From positions 29,094 through 93,093 of the forward strand of contig NZ_JAUEDK010000013.1 of assembly GCF_030385785.1 (NCBI RefSeq): a DNA stretch of 64,000 nt, given 5' to 3'. Both the position numbers and the translations under genes were made by a program. This DNA comes from Crenobacter oryzisoli (GTDB lineage Bacteria > Pseudomonadota > Gammaproteobacteria > Burkholderiales > Chromobacteriaceae). Positions within the stretch are counted from its first letter, which is position 1, and each line of letters begins with the position of its first letter. Below are positions 9,568-16,572 of the stretch, piece by piece. The notes beneath the pieces were generated by a model. That model saw only the letters and a list, made by a program, of their open reading frames with translations, did no database searches and was not told the origin of the DNA.

Positions 9568-12213
9568 TTACTTGCCGCCGTGGAGATGGAGCCGCAACAC
9601 GCCCCGCTCCGGGAAATTGACGTCATTGTCGAGCCGGGCTATTTCCAGTCGCCCCAACCTCATCACGCCCTCGTGCAGCGCGCGCAGGTCGTCGGTTTGA
9701 CCCTGCCGCCCAAAACGGGTGATCTCGACCGTCTCCACCCCCGGCACGCTACGCGCAGCGGCATAGATCGTGCTCAGGTACACCGCTTGGCCGAAGGTGA
9801 GCTCATCCGGATGGAACAAGCCGCGCCGGCCGTCAGGCAAATCCCGTTTGCCCAATACCTGCAGCAATGCCTCTTGGACGTCGCTACGGAAATGATCCGA
9901 TGTCACGCATACCGTCATTTCTAGCTCCAGCGGCACATAGATCGGGTCGTTGAAGGCGACGTCGTGGCCGGCCATGCGATAGGGCTCGACGAAGTCATCG
10001 AGCTCTGCGCGGTAGTGATCGTCCATCGCTTCGCCGCCTTCGCGGTCGATCGTGATGAATAGGGTGTGCCAACTGCCGGTCCAGCGCTGGGTGGCGGCTG
10101 CACGCTGCACATCGTCGAAGCGTTCGGTGACGGCAGCGTAGTCGTCTGGCGTCACGGCGCGTTCCTGGATGCGGAAAGCCTGCGGCGCCCGGCGACGAAT
10201 CCGCTCCGCGCCCTCCGCCTCGCTGCCACCGCGCGCGGGAAGGGGGTTGCGCACTGCGGCAAGCCGTACGTCATCGGTCACCACATGCGCGAGCGCGTCG
10301 GCGCCGATATTGCCGGCCACCCCCTGCCCGATCCGGTAGTCGACAACGAAACTCATACCGCTTTCGGGCCGGCGGCCGTGTTGGCCATCACCGAAGCGCA
10401 GAGAGGCAGAGCCGTCGTGCTCGCTTTCCACCACGAAGTGGAGGTCCTCCTCCGTGCTATTGAGAAGATCTCGCTGCGCCCCCCACGATTCCTGTACAGG
10501 TTTGCCGCCGAACTCGCTGGTACTGGTGAGCCGAACGACCGGTAGCACGTCGGCGTTATCCCATTTGAAGGCCTGCGTCGCCGGCGCGTTGGGGTCAAAG
10601 ACCTGACGTATGCGCATCCTGCGGCCGGGGACGACGAGGAACTTTTGAATGGTCGCGGCATGGGTCAACGGATACTTTGCCAGCCCCGGGCGGTAACGCA
10701 CCGGCAGGGGCTCGGCCGTGGGCGGCAGGCAGTGATCGGCGCTTTGCACGACCGGGAACCGCAGGCGTGCGCCGGGCACAGCGCCGAGCGACTCACCGAG
10801 TACGGTCAGGCCGTGGTCGGCCAGTATGATGTTGCCGCGCACCACGCTGACGTCGTCGATGAAGCGCGCGCCATGTTCGTCATCGGTTCGTGCGGAGATG
10901 CACAACGCGAAGGGCAGCGCGTCGGCGCTGGCCCACTCGATCTCGGTGATCGGCGCGTCATTGAGGGGGTCGACCAGTGGATTGGCGTCATCCATAAGAC
11001 GAATGGCCGTCAGCCGCACCGCATGACGATGCGCGGGGTCGGCATCGCTGGCCACGCCGGTAAACGGCCCCTTCACTTCTTCGAAGATCAGCACATCCCC
11101 CACCTGCAGCGTATCGAGGTGCCCTCTCAATGTGGCCGACATCGCGCCCTTGGGCAGGCAGCAGCGACGGTCGCCCCAGGTGTAGAAATGCATCTCGTGG
11201 TGAGTGGCATAGAGCGTCACCGTGGTCGAGGCATCGAGTTGCAACTCGCCCTGCGGATGCAGCGGCTCGAACACCGTCGGCTGGGCGGCGAAAGCGTCAC
11301 GATTATCGCGCGAGAGCGGGTCGGCAGCGATGCGCGCGGGCAGCCGTGGCACGCGCGACAGGAAGCTCAGTCCAGTAAGCTGGACGGTGGCATTCGGAAC
11401 ACCTTCCTCCAGCACCAGCTGCACCCAGGTTCGGGCGTTGCTGCCTTCATGCAGTGCGTAGTCGACCAGCAAGGCATGACGGCGCAAGGAGGTGCGCCGC
11501 CGCGCCGTCTCCAAATAGGCCTCGGTGGCGACGGCGTCCTGCCAATAGCTAAGCTGATCGCCAGCGTAGGCCAGCAATTCCACCAGCGTGACACCGAGAT
11601 CGGCCGGCGTACCAGCCCGCCAAGCCGGCAGCAGCTGGGTCATGCGGTCCAACATCAGGCGACGAAAACTGGCGTAGTCCTTGGCCAGATAGTTGATATC
11701 CGGCACCGGGATGGCAGATTCCATGCAGGTATGGCAGGGCCGGCAATCGAAGTCGCTCGGACATTCGACCTTGAACGAAAACGTTACCCCCGCCAGCCGC
11801 GGATCGAATCCGGACGGGGCTCGGGTATCGGTCTTCGAACGTTGCAGACCCAATTGATACGGCGAGTAGTCGCCATTCGAATCGGTACGCACCAACAGCA
11901 CGTGATCCGCCGAGGGCAAACCCTTGAAGAAGGTCTGCTCGGCGGCCGTGGTGAAAGGGGCCACCGGCGGGCTGGCGGCAACGGCGATCCATTCGATGTG
12001 CACGTCGCGTACCCGCTCGCCACCGGTCAACCGGACATTGTCCAAGGTCAGGGCAGGCGCCGGCTTCAGACAGCGCAATAGCAAGGTGCGCTGGCGAGGG
12101 CTGCCAGCCGGCGCATCGCCGTCGAGTACTTCGAGGTAATCGATGCCGTTGAGCGTCGGGTGTTCATCGACCGCATTGCGCCGCAGTTCGTCGCAGCAGG
12201 TATAGCGCGTCAT
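9568..12213 (-). CDS. Putative baseplate assembly protein (J-like wedge), copy 1
   Basis: This 881-aa protein starts MTRYTCCDELRRNAVDEHPT at 12213, overlapping the stop of the gp25-like gene by 4 nt (ATGA). That is preferred to the longer frame to 12351, which would bury most of the upstream gene's 3' part. Residues ~190-300 include INYLAKDYASFRRLMLDRMT and GVTLVELLAYAGDQLSYWQD, the diagnostic entry to this baseplate family. The C-terminal portion (AVTPDDYAAVTERFDDVQRA, then YVPLELEMTVCVTSDHFRSD) is J-like. By analogy with Afp11/Pvc11 it forms the inner ring of the wedge around the gpD/gpV hub. Several CxxC/CC pairs near the N-terminus (TCCDE, CRPCHTC) could bind metal; this is not proven. 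Confidence 0.88.
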   Translation of the reverse strand: MTRYTCCDELRRNAVDEHPTLNGIDYLEVLDGDAPAGSPRQRTLLLRCLKPAPALTLDNVRLTGGERVRDVHIEWIAVAASPPVAPFTTAAEQTFFKGLPSADHVLLVRTDSNGDYSPYQLGLQRSKTDTRAPSGFDPRLAGVTFSFKVECPSDFDCRPCHTCMESAIPVPDINYLAKDYASFRRLMLDRMTQLLPAWRAGTPADLGVTLVELLAYAGDQLSYWQDAVATEAYLETARRRTSLRRHALLVDYALHEGSNARTWVQLVLEEGVPNATVQLTGLSFLSRVPRLPARIAADPLSRDNRDAFAAQPTVFEPLHPQGELQLDASTTVTLYATHHEMHFYTWGDRRCCLPKGAMSATLRGHLDTLQVGDVLIFEEVKGPFTGVASDADPAHRHAVRLTAIRLMDDANPLVDPLNDAPITEIEWASADALPFALCISARTDDEHGARFIDDVSVVRGNIILADHGLTVLGESLGAVPGARLRFPVVQSADHCLPPTAEPLPVRYRPGLAKYPLTHAATIQKFLVVPGRRMRIRQVFDPNAPATQAFKWDNADVLPVVRLTSTSEFGGKPVQESWGAQRDLLNSTEEDLHFVVESEHDGSASLRFGDGQHGRRPESGMSFVVDYRIGQGVAGNIGADALAHVVTDDVRLAAVRNPLPARGGSEAEGAERIRRRAPQAFRIQERAVTPDDYAAVTERFDDVQRAAATQRWTGSWHTLFITIDREGGEAMDDHYRAELDDFVEPYRMAGHDVAFNDPIYVPLELEMTVCVTSDHFRSDVQEALLQVLGKRDLPDGRRGLFHPDELTFGQAVYLSTIYAAARSVPGVETVEITRFGRQGQTDDLRALHEGVMRLGRLEIARLDNDVNFPERGVLRLHLHGGK

Positions 12214-12575
12214 GAGCCGATTCCTCCTCGCTCGAAGGTCTGCTGCTGCCTCACCTGGCTGCGGCGGATGAGGTATTGCACGGTCACGCGCAGCGTGGAA
12301 TCCACGGCTTCCACAGCCACATCTTCGACGACGACGATGTCGCCCAGCCATTGCTGCAGCGCCCCCTGCACCAGCATCTGGGTGGCGGCGGCCAGCTCGG
12401 GACTGTTGGGAGCGAACACGAGCTGCATCACGCCGCTGCCGAAATCCGGCCGCATTACCCGCTCACCCGGCGAGGTGAAAAGCACCTGTTCGATCAGGCC
12501 GCGCACCCAGACTTCCTCTGAACACTCTGCGGTGCGTCCGCGTCCGTCGATGCTGTAGGGGTAGCTTAGGTTCAT
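12210..12575 (-). CDS. GPW/gp25-family baseplate wedge protein
   Basis: This 121-aa protein starts MNLSYPYSIDGRGRTAECSE. It matches the gp25/lysozyme-like wedge family in length and pattern: LIEQVLFTSPGERVMRPDFG, then SGVMQLVFAPN and a C-terminal strand region DIVVVEDVAVEAVDSTLRVT. T4 gp25 and Afp9/Pvc9 sit at the interface between hub, first sheath ring and wedge, and trigger sheath polymerisation. The conserved EPR-type core appears here as ERVMRPDFG. It lies between the PAAR-like gene (7 nt upstream) and the first J-like gene (4-nt overlap). Confidence 0.88.
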   Translation of the reverse strand: MNLSYPYSIDGRGRTAECSEEVWVRGLIEQVLFTSPGERVMRPDFGSGVMQLVFAPNSPELAAATQMLVQGALQQWLGDIVVVEDVAVEAVDSTLRVTVQYLIRRSQVRQQQTFERGGIGS

Positions 12576-12582
12576 GATGTCC

Positions 12583-12903
12583 TCAGCTGGCGATAACCCG
12601 TGTCTGCGCTGCCACCGGCAACAACGGCGTGCCGTTCGGCGCGCAGATGGCCTGGCTGTCCATCAGCACCAAGGGCTGGCCGTTGGAGGTGACCCGGCTC
12701 GCCGCCACGATCCATTGCCCGGTGACGCAGGGCGACGGTGCGCCGCTGACGTTGAAGGCGCAGCCCGCCACCGTGTAAGGCGCGGCCATCGTGACGGTGG
12801 GCTGCCCGCTCACCATCACCCGCGGATTGGGCGCAGTCGGCATCGCGCTACCACCATGCGCGCACAGGACGGTGGCGCCGACATGCAACAGAGGCCCTGG
12901 CAT
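12583..12903 (-). CDS. PAAR-like spike-tip protein
   Basis: This 106-aa protein starts MPGPLLHVGATVLCAHGGSA. It has the repeated, Gly/Pro/Val-rich short-strand pattern of PAAR-like cone proteins, with conserved Cys/His candidates for metal binding (CAHGG at 14-18, AGCAF, SPCVTGQW, QAICAPNG). PAAR proteins cap the gpV/VgrG needle and pierce the target membrane. The gene sits directly after the gpV-like spike gene, as Pvc10/Afp10 does after Pvc8/Afp8. There is no C-terminal toxin extension, so this one looks structural. Confidence 0.82.
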   Translation of the reverse strand: MPGPLLHVGATVLCAHGGSAMPTAPNPRVMVSGQPTVTMAAPYTVAGCAFNVSGAPSPCVTGQWIVAASRVTSNGQPLVLMDSQAICAPNGTPLLPVAAQTRVIAS

Positions 12904-12917
12904 GCTCTGTCCCTCCT

Positions 12918-13433
12918 CTACACGACAACCAGGGCGCCGTCGTTCACCGTGACATTCGGCCCGACCATCACGATGCTGGCGCCCTTGCCGTTCTGGATGT
13001 AAATGCCGGTGTCATTGACGATGATCGAGGCACCGGTGGTGCTTTTCAGCATGATCCCGCCGGTCGGCCCGGCCAGATCGGAAACCGTCAGGCCGTTCTG
13101 CAACGGCGTCTGGAAGGTGATGGCCGACAGCGGCGGCGGCGTCTGTTGCGACAGAGCGGGTAGCTCTGCCGCCGTGCCCCAGAAGCAGCCGACCCAGATC
13201 GGATAATCGGGGTCGCCTTGCTCGAACTCCACCCACACGCCGGAGCCGATGAGGGGCAGCGCCACCATGCCGTTCTGTATCCCGGCGATCGGCACGCAGG
13301 GCATCGCCCAGGAACCGGGCGCAAGCGAACTCACGTCCGGCACCTGCACCTGCAAGCGCCCCATCTGCATCGGGTCGAGGTTGTTGAGCACCGAGCCGCG
13401 GTACTTGCCGAAGAATTTTCCTGACTCGTTCAT
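12918..13433 (-). CDS. gpV/gp5-like spike protein (baseplate assembly protein V)
   Basis: This 171-aa protein has an N-terminal OB-fold: MGRLQVQVPDVSSLAPGSWA, then PLIGSGVWVEFEQGDPDYPI and WVGCFWG. This is the diagnostic gp5 OB/gpV signature. The remaining ~70 residues are Gly/Ser/Val-rich strand repeats (TTGASIIVNDTGIYIQNGKG) compatible with a short trimeric beta-helix needle. It forms the central spike on the gpD-like hub. The two genes overlap by 4 nt, and together they equal a split VgrG, as in Afp8/Pvc8. Confidence 0.9.
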   Translation of the reverse strand: MNESGKFFGKYRGSVLNNLDPMQMGRLQVQVPDVSSLAPGSWAMPCVPIAGIQNGMVALPLIGSGVWVEFEQGDPDYPIWVGCFWGTAAELPALSQQTPPPLSAITFQTPLQNGLTVSDLAGPTGGIMLKSTTGASIIVNDTGIYIQNGKGASIVMVGPNVTVNDGALVVV

Positions 13434-14569
13434 GGCACCACCCTCGGAACAATAGAGATCAGGCCGTTGCGGGTAAGGTTGAAGCGCTGTTTGAATTCGC
13501 CGCGCTTGAGCGTACTGGTCACGCTCTTCACGTAGTACAAGCCGTCATAGGCCTGGCCCGCGCCACGCACCCCGACTAGCTGGCGCGCCTTGAGCAGCCG
13601 GCCATAGCGCAGCACGTCGAGGCTGCCGCTGGCGCTGACCGAGTCCTGCGAGCGTGCCGCCTCCGCGACCCCTTGGCCGATGGCCTGGACCGGGTTGAGC
13701 TTGGCCGTGTCCTTCATCAGCTTGACATTGGCCAGCGGGGTCGACAGCACGCCCAGCGGCGGCTGCAACGGGTTGAGATTCGGAATCGGGATCGGGATTG
13801 GCACCCGCGTCGCCGGGTTCTGGATATACACGACGGGCAACACCCCCTTGGTGGGGTCGAAACTGAAGTTCAGCGACTCCACATTGGTATGCGCATCCAT
13901 GTCGATGTTGAGTGCCGGCTGCGGCACGCCCGCCTTGATTTCCGGTCCGAAATAGGCAATGTTGGTGCCGGGTGCCGGACCGGGTTCGATGTAAAACACA
14001 TAGCCGGCCTCCTGCGCCAACTGCTGCAGATAGTGCAGATCGGTACCCTGGTGACTCGGGATGCGCTCGATCGGAACCGGCACATCCAGGAAGATCGGCG
14101 GAATCGGCAGGGGGATAATGCCGAAGGCGGCGTACTTGGCGCAGATCAGCGCCACGCGTGCCGGCACCGGCATGGCCGGATAGGGCAGCCCGCTGAAGTC
14201 GGACATGTCCATCACCTTGGTCAGGTCCTCCCCGGTGACGGTGATGCTGCCCGGGGCGCCGTTCTGTCCGGTCTGCACCTCCACATTGGTCATCACGCCG
14301 TCGAACAGCACGCCCGGCGTGCCGTTCATCGTCACCACCAGCATCACGCGCAGCGCCGGCGTAGTGGGGCTGATATTGCCCCCTGCCGCGACGAGAAAAA
14401 TAGTGTTCAGCTGCGAGCGGCTGTCGATCTGCAGCTTCAGCTGGAACCCGCTGGCCGAACCTGCTGAGGTGGTAACCTCCACGCTCTCCAACGCATCGAT
14501 CACGATGCGTGGTGCCGGCAGCGGCACCACTGGCCCCATCAGCAAGGTGAGCTGGATGCCGCTAATCAT
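13430..14569 (-). CDS. gpD/gp27-like baseplate hub protein
   Basis: This is a 379-aa protein. Features of the phage late-control D / VgrG N-terminal fold include VEVTTSAGSASGFQLKLQID, a FDGVMTNVEVQTGQNGAPGS hub segment and a peptide HQGTDLHYLQQLAQEAGYVF, which is the highly characteristic 'D..fl..LA...g' element of the gp27 family. The C-terminal part (GQAYDGLYYVKSVTSTLKRG, then FKQRFNLTRNG) is the closing barrel. It adapts the six-fold tube to the three-fold spike. It is coupled to the gpV gene by a 4-nt overlap and to the upstream gpX-like gene by 8 nt. Confidence 0.88.
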   Translation of the reverse strand: MISGIQLTLLMGPVVPLPAPRIVIDALESVEVTTSAGSASGFQLKLQIDSRSQLNTIFLVAAGGNISPTTPALRVMLVVTMNGTPGVLFDGVMTNVEVQTGQNGAPGSITVTGEDLTKVMDMSDFSGLPYPAMPVPARVALICAKYAAFGIIPLPIPPIFLDVPVPIERIPSHQGTDLHYLQQLAQEAGYVFYIEPGPAPGTNIAYFGPEIKAGVPQPALNIDMDAHTNVESLNFSFDPTKGVLPVVYIQNPATRVPIPIPIPNLNPLQPPLGVLSTPLANVKLMKDTAKLNPVQAIGQGVAEAARSQDSVSASGSLDVLRYGRLLKARQLVGVRGAGQAYDGLYYVKSVTSTLKRGEFKQRFNLTRNGLISIVPRVVP

Positions 14570-14924
14570 TGCTCACACCCGGAATCCCCTCGGGCAGCGT
14601 GATGCGCAACCGCCGCCCGATAGTCTCGACGAGTTCATCGGGGCGCAGCGCGCCGTTGGCGTCGCACAGCCGCCAGTACTGCTCGGGGTCGCCGAGATAG
14701 CGCTGCGCGAGGTTGTCGAGCCGGTCGCCTTCCACCACCGCATGTTCCTGCAACAGCGCGAAGCGCTCCGGCGGCGGCACGAAACGGCGCTTGAGATACG
14801 CGACGTTGCAGCCATCCGGTGTCGTCAGTACCGATGTACCGAGCCCGTGATAACGGCTTGACGCTGGAAAGACCGGCGTCTGCAGCGAGTTCGCTTCGAG
14901 GAATGCCTGTACGGGATCGATCAT
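14562..14924 (-). CDS. gpX/LysM-type baseplate protein
   Basis: This 120-aa protein starts MIDPVQAFLEANSLQTPVFP. The C-terminal half (VVEGDRLDNLAQRYLGDPEQ, YWRLCDANGALRPDELVETI, then GRRLRITLPEG) is a clear LysM / tail protein X domain. In phage and eCIS baseplates such proteins glue the wedge to the hub. It overlaps neighbours on both sides (4 nt upstream, 8 nt downstream), consistent with co-translation and stoichiometric assembly. Confidence 0.8.
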   Translation of the reverse strand: MIDPVQAFLEANSLQTPVFPASSRYHGLGTSVLTTPDGCNVAYLKRRFVPPPERFALLQEHAVVEGDRLDNLAQRYLGDPEQYWRLCDANGALRPDELVETIGRRLRITLPEGIPGVSND

Positions 14925-15580
14925 GGAATACCCCCGATGCCGAGCATGGAGAACTGGCCGGCGGCCGCCATGCCGGCCAGCTGTTCCTTGGTCTGCAGAT
15001 AGTTCATGAACAGGCTGCCGCCCTTGTGGGCGAAGCCGAGGTCATCGACGCTCAGCACGCGCAGACCGAGGCTCACCTTGGCGCGCAGCGGGTTCAGTGC
15101 GGGATCGAACGCCTCTTCGGTGATGCTGAAATCCGTCACGCGCACCGGCACGATGCGGGTCTTGCTCCAGACGAAGAGCGCCAGCGGCGTCTCCATCGGC
15201 ACGATCTCGAGCGTGCCGGCGTTGGCCAGATTGTTGTTCGTATTGAGCTGACTGCTGGTCGGGTACAGCAGCAATTCCAGCGCCGCCAGTTGCGGCTGGA
15301 TGCCATGCTCGACGGTGGCACGGTTCTGGTCCGGAAATTCGAGCTGATCGGCCGCATCGATCTCCGCGTCGAGCTTGTATGATTCGACCGCCGGCCCTTT
15401 CAGGCGCATCACGTCGGAGCGATTGCTCCCCTCGCCGCCCACGCTCTGCACCTGGAAGCTGCGCGTCAGCGAATCCGGGTTGTACTGCAGCGCAATGATG
15501 CGCTGCACCTGGGCCGACGTCGGGTCGATCAGCACGAGACCGCCTTTGAGGACTTTGGGGGAGTTCGAATAACCGCTCAT
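14921..15580 (-). CDS. eCIS tube-initiator / Pvc7-Afp7-like protein
   Basis: This 219-aa protein starts MSGYSNSPKVLKGGLVLIDP with GGAG about 8 nt upstream. The element QVQRIIALQYNPDSLTRSFQ followed by LKGPAVESYKLDAEIDAADQ and YPTSSQLNTN matches the N-terminal 'CIS tube protein' domain of Pvc7/Afp7, which joins the inner tube to the hub. The C-terminal part (VRVTDFSITEEAFDPALNPL, then RAKVSLGLRVL) completes that fold. Full-length Pvc7 proteins carry a C-terminal LysM. That domain is missing here, but the next gene supplies one, so the function appears split in two genes. Confidence 0.82.
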   Translation of the reverse strand: MSGYSNSPKVLKGGLVLIDPTSAQVQRIIALQYNPDSLTRSFQVQSVGGEGSNRSDVMRLKGPAVESYKLDAEIDAADQLEFPDQNRATVEHGIQPQLAALELLLYPTSSQLNTNNNLANAGTLEIVPMETPLALFVWSKTRIVPVRVTDFSITEEAFDPALNPLRAKVSLGLRVLSVDDLGFAHKGGSLFMNYLQTKEQLAGMAAAGQFSMLGIGGIP

Positions 15581-15599
15581 CGTTGCAGGCTCCCGTCAT

Positions 15600-16364
15600 T
15601 CAATCCGGCACATGACCAAAGCCCAGCAGCTTGTCCATGCGGCTCAGCACGTAGGAAAAACCCTGCACCTTCGGGCTACGGTTCCCTTCGATGGTATAGA
15701 GCATGCCGTCCTGCAGCTGATGAACCAGGCCGACATGGCCCAGCCAGCCGGTCAGCTGCACGCGCCACCACACGACGATGTCGCCCGGTTGCGGTTGGTA
15801 GCCACTCTGCGGCGCCTGCGCCCAGTTGCGATCCTTGAATTCCTGCAGCAAATCTCTTGCGCCCGGGTCGTAGGGAAACGGCATCGCCGTCTTATTGCCG
15901 CCGCTGGCCTGCAGAAAGCACCAACTGACGAAAGAGGCACACCACGAATTTCCCTCATTGAGCCCGGCCGGCGCGAGATACTTTTTTACCCAGGGCCCGC
16001 AGTTATTGCCGCCCACTTCGCCCGCCCCCGCCTTGAGTTCGCCGATGGCCGCTGCCAGCGCGGCACGCCCGACAGCACTGCCCCCTTTGTCCGCCGAGGG
16101 CAGTTGTAGAAAATCGATAGCGTTCAGTGTCGCGATGTCCGGCTTCGGATGATTCAGGCTCCACCAGGTGAGCGGGCCAACCTTGCCGTCGACCACCAGC
16201 GGCTGGCCATGCTGATCCAGGTTCTGCGCTTGGAAGGCGCGCACCGCCTGGTATGTGCGCGTGTCGAATACACCGTTGATGTCGGTGGGACAGCCGCTTT
16301 GGACGAGCAACTTCTGTAAGTCAGTGATCTGTTTTCCTTGATCGCCCTTCTTAAGCACTGTCAT
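15600..16364 (-). CDS. Peptidoglycan-binding CHAP/NlpC-P60-like cell-wall hydrolase in the eCIS operon
   Basis: This is a 254-aa protein. ATG 16364 is preferred over the adjacent GTG; an AGGGAGA site lies upstream. Residues ~1-70 (VLKKGDQGKQITDLQKLLVQ, then DGKVGPLTWWSL) form a PG_binding_1 domain. Residues ~95-250 form a CHAP-like Cys/His peptidase or amidase: NSWCASFVSW gives the nucleophile Cys142, GHVGLVH gives His210, and IEGN supplies the third polar position. There is no signal peptide, so delivery by the particle or action at lysis is implied. Roles could be wall penetration by the spike, release of the particle from the producer, or a cargo toxin. Flanking genes are the Pvc7-like gene (19 nt downstream) and a DUF4157 gene (208 nt upstream). 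Confidence 0.82.
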   Translation of the reverse strand: MTVLKKGDQGKQITDLQKLLVQSGCPTDINGVFDTRTYQAVRAFQAQNLDQHGQPLVVDGKVGPLTWWSLNHPKPDIATLNAIDFLQLPSADKGGSAVGRAALAAAIGELKAGAGEVGGNNCGPWVKKYLAPAGLNEGNSWCASFVSWCFLQASGGNKTAMPFPYDPGARDLLQEFKDRNWAQAPQSGYQPQPGDIVVWWRVQLTGWLGHVGLVHQLQDGMLYTIEGNRSPKVQGFSYVLSRMDKLLGFGHVPD

Positions 16365-16572
16365 CACAAGTTCTCCCTGATTCCACTGCTATTTCAGATA
16401 GTGTTCGGTAAAAAATTGAACATGTCCTTACGCAGTTCGAGACAGCTCCATTCCGGTCAAAGGCAGTGATTGCGCCAACGCTATTCGTTAAACATCCCTT
16501 CTACCAATGTAAAACGGTGGTCCGTTCCGGTCCGTCCCCTATTTACGCAGAACATGTCGCTTGGGTTGTGCC

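Noticed and set aside
10645..12081. Long plus-strand open frame (478 codons) antisense to the first J-like gene
   Set aside because: High-GC shadow of a well-supported baseplate gene; no ribosome-binding site and His/Arg/Gln-rich composition typical of antisense frames.
13673..14467. Plus-strand frame of 264 codons with many Arg/His residues
   Set aside because: Antisense shadow of the gpD-like hub gene.
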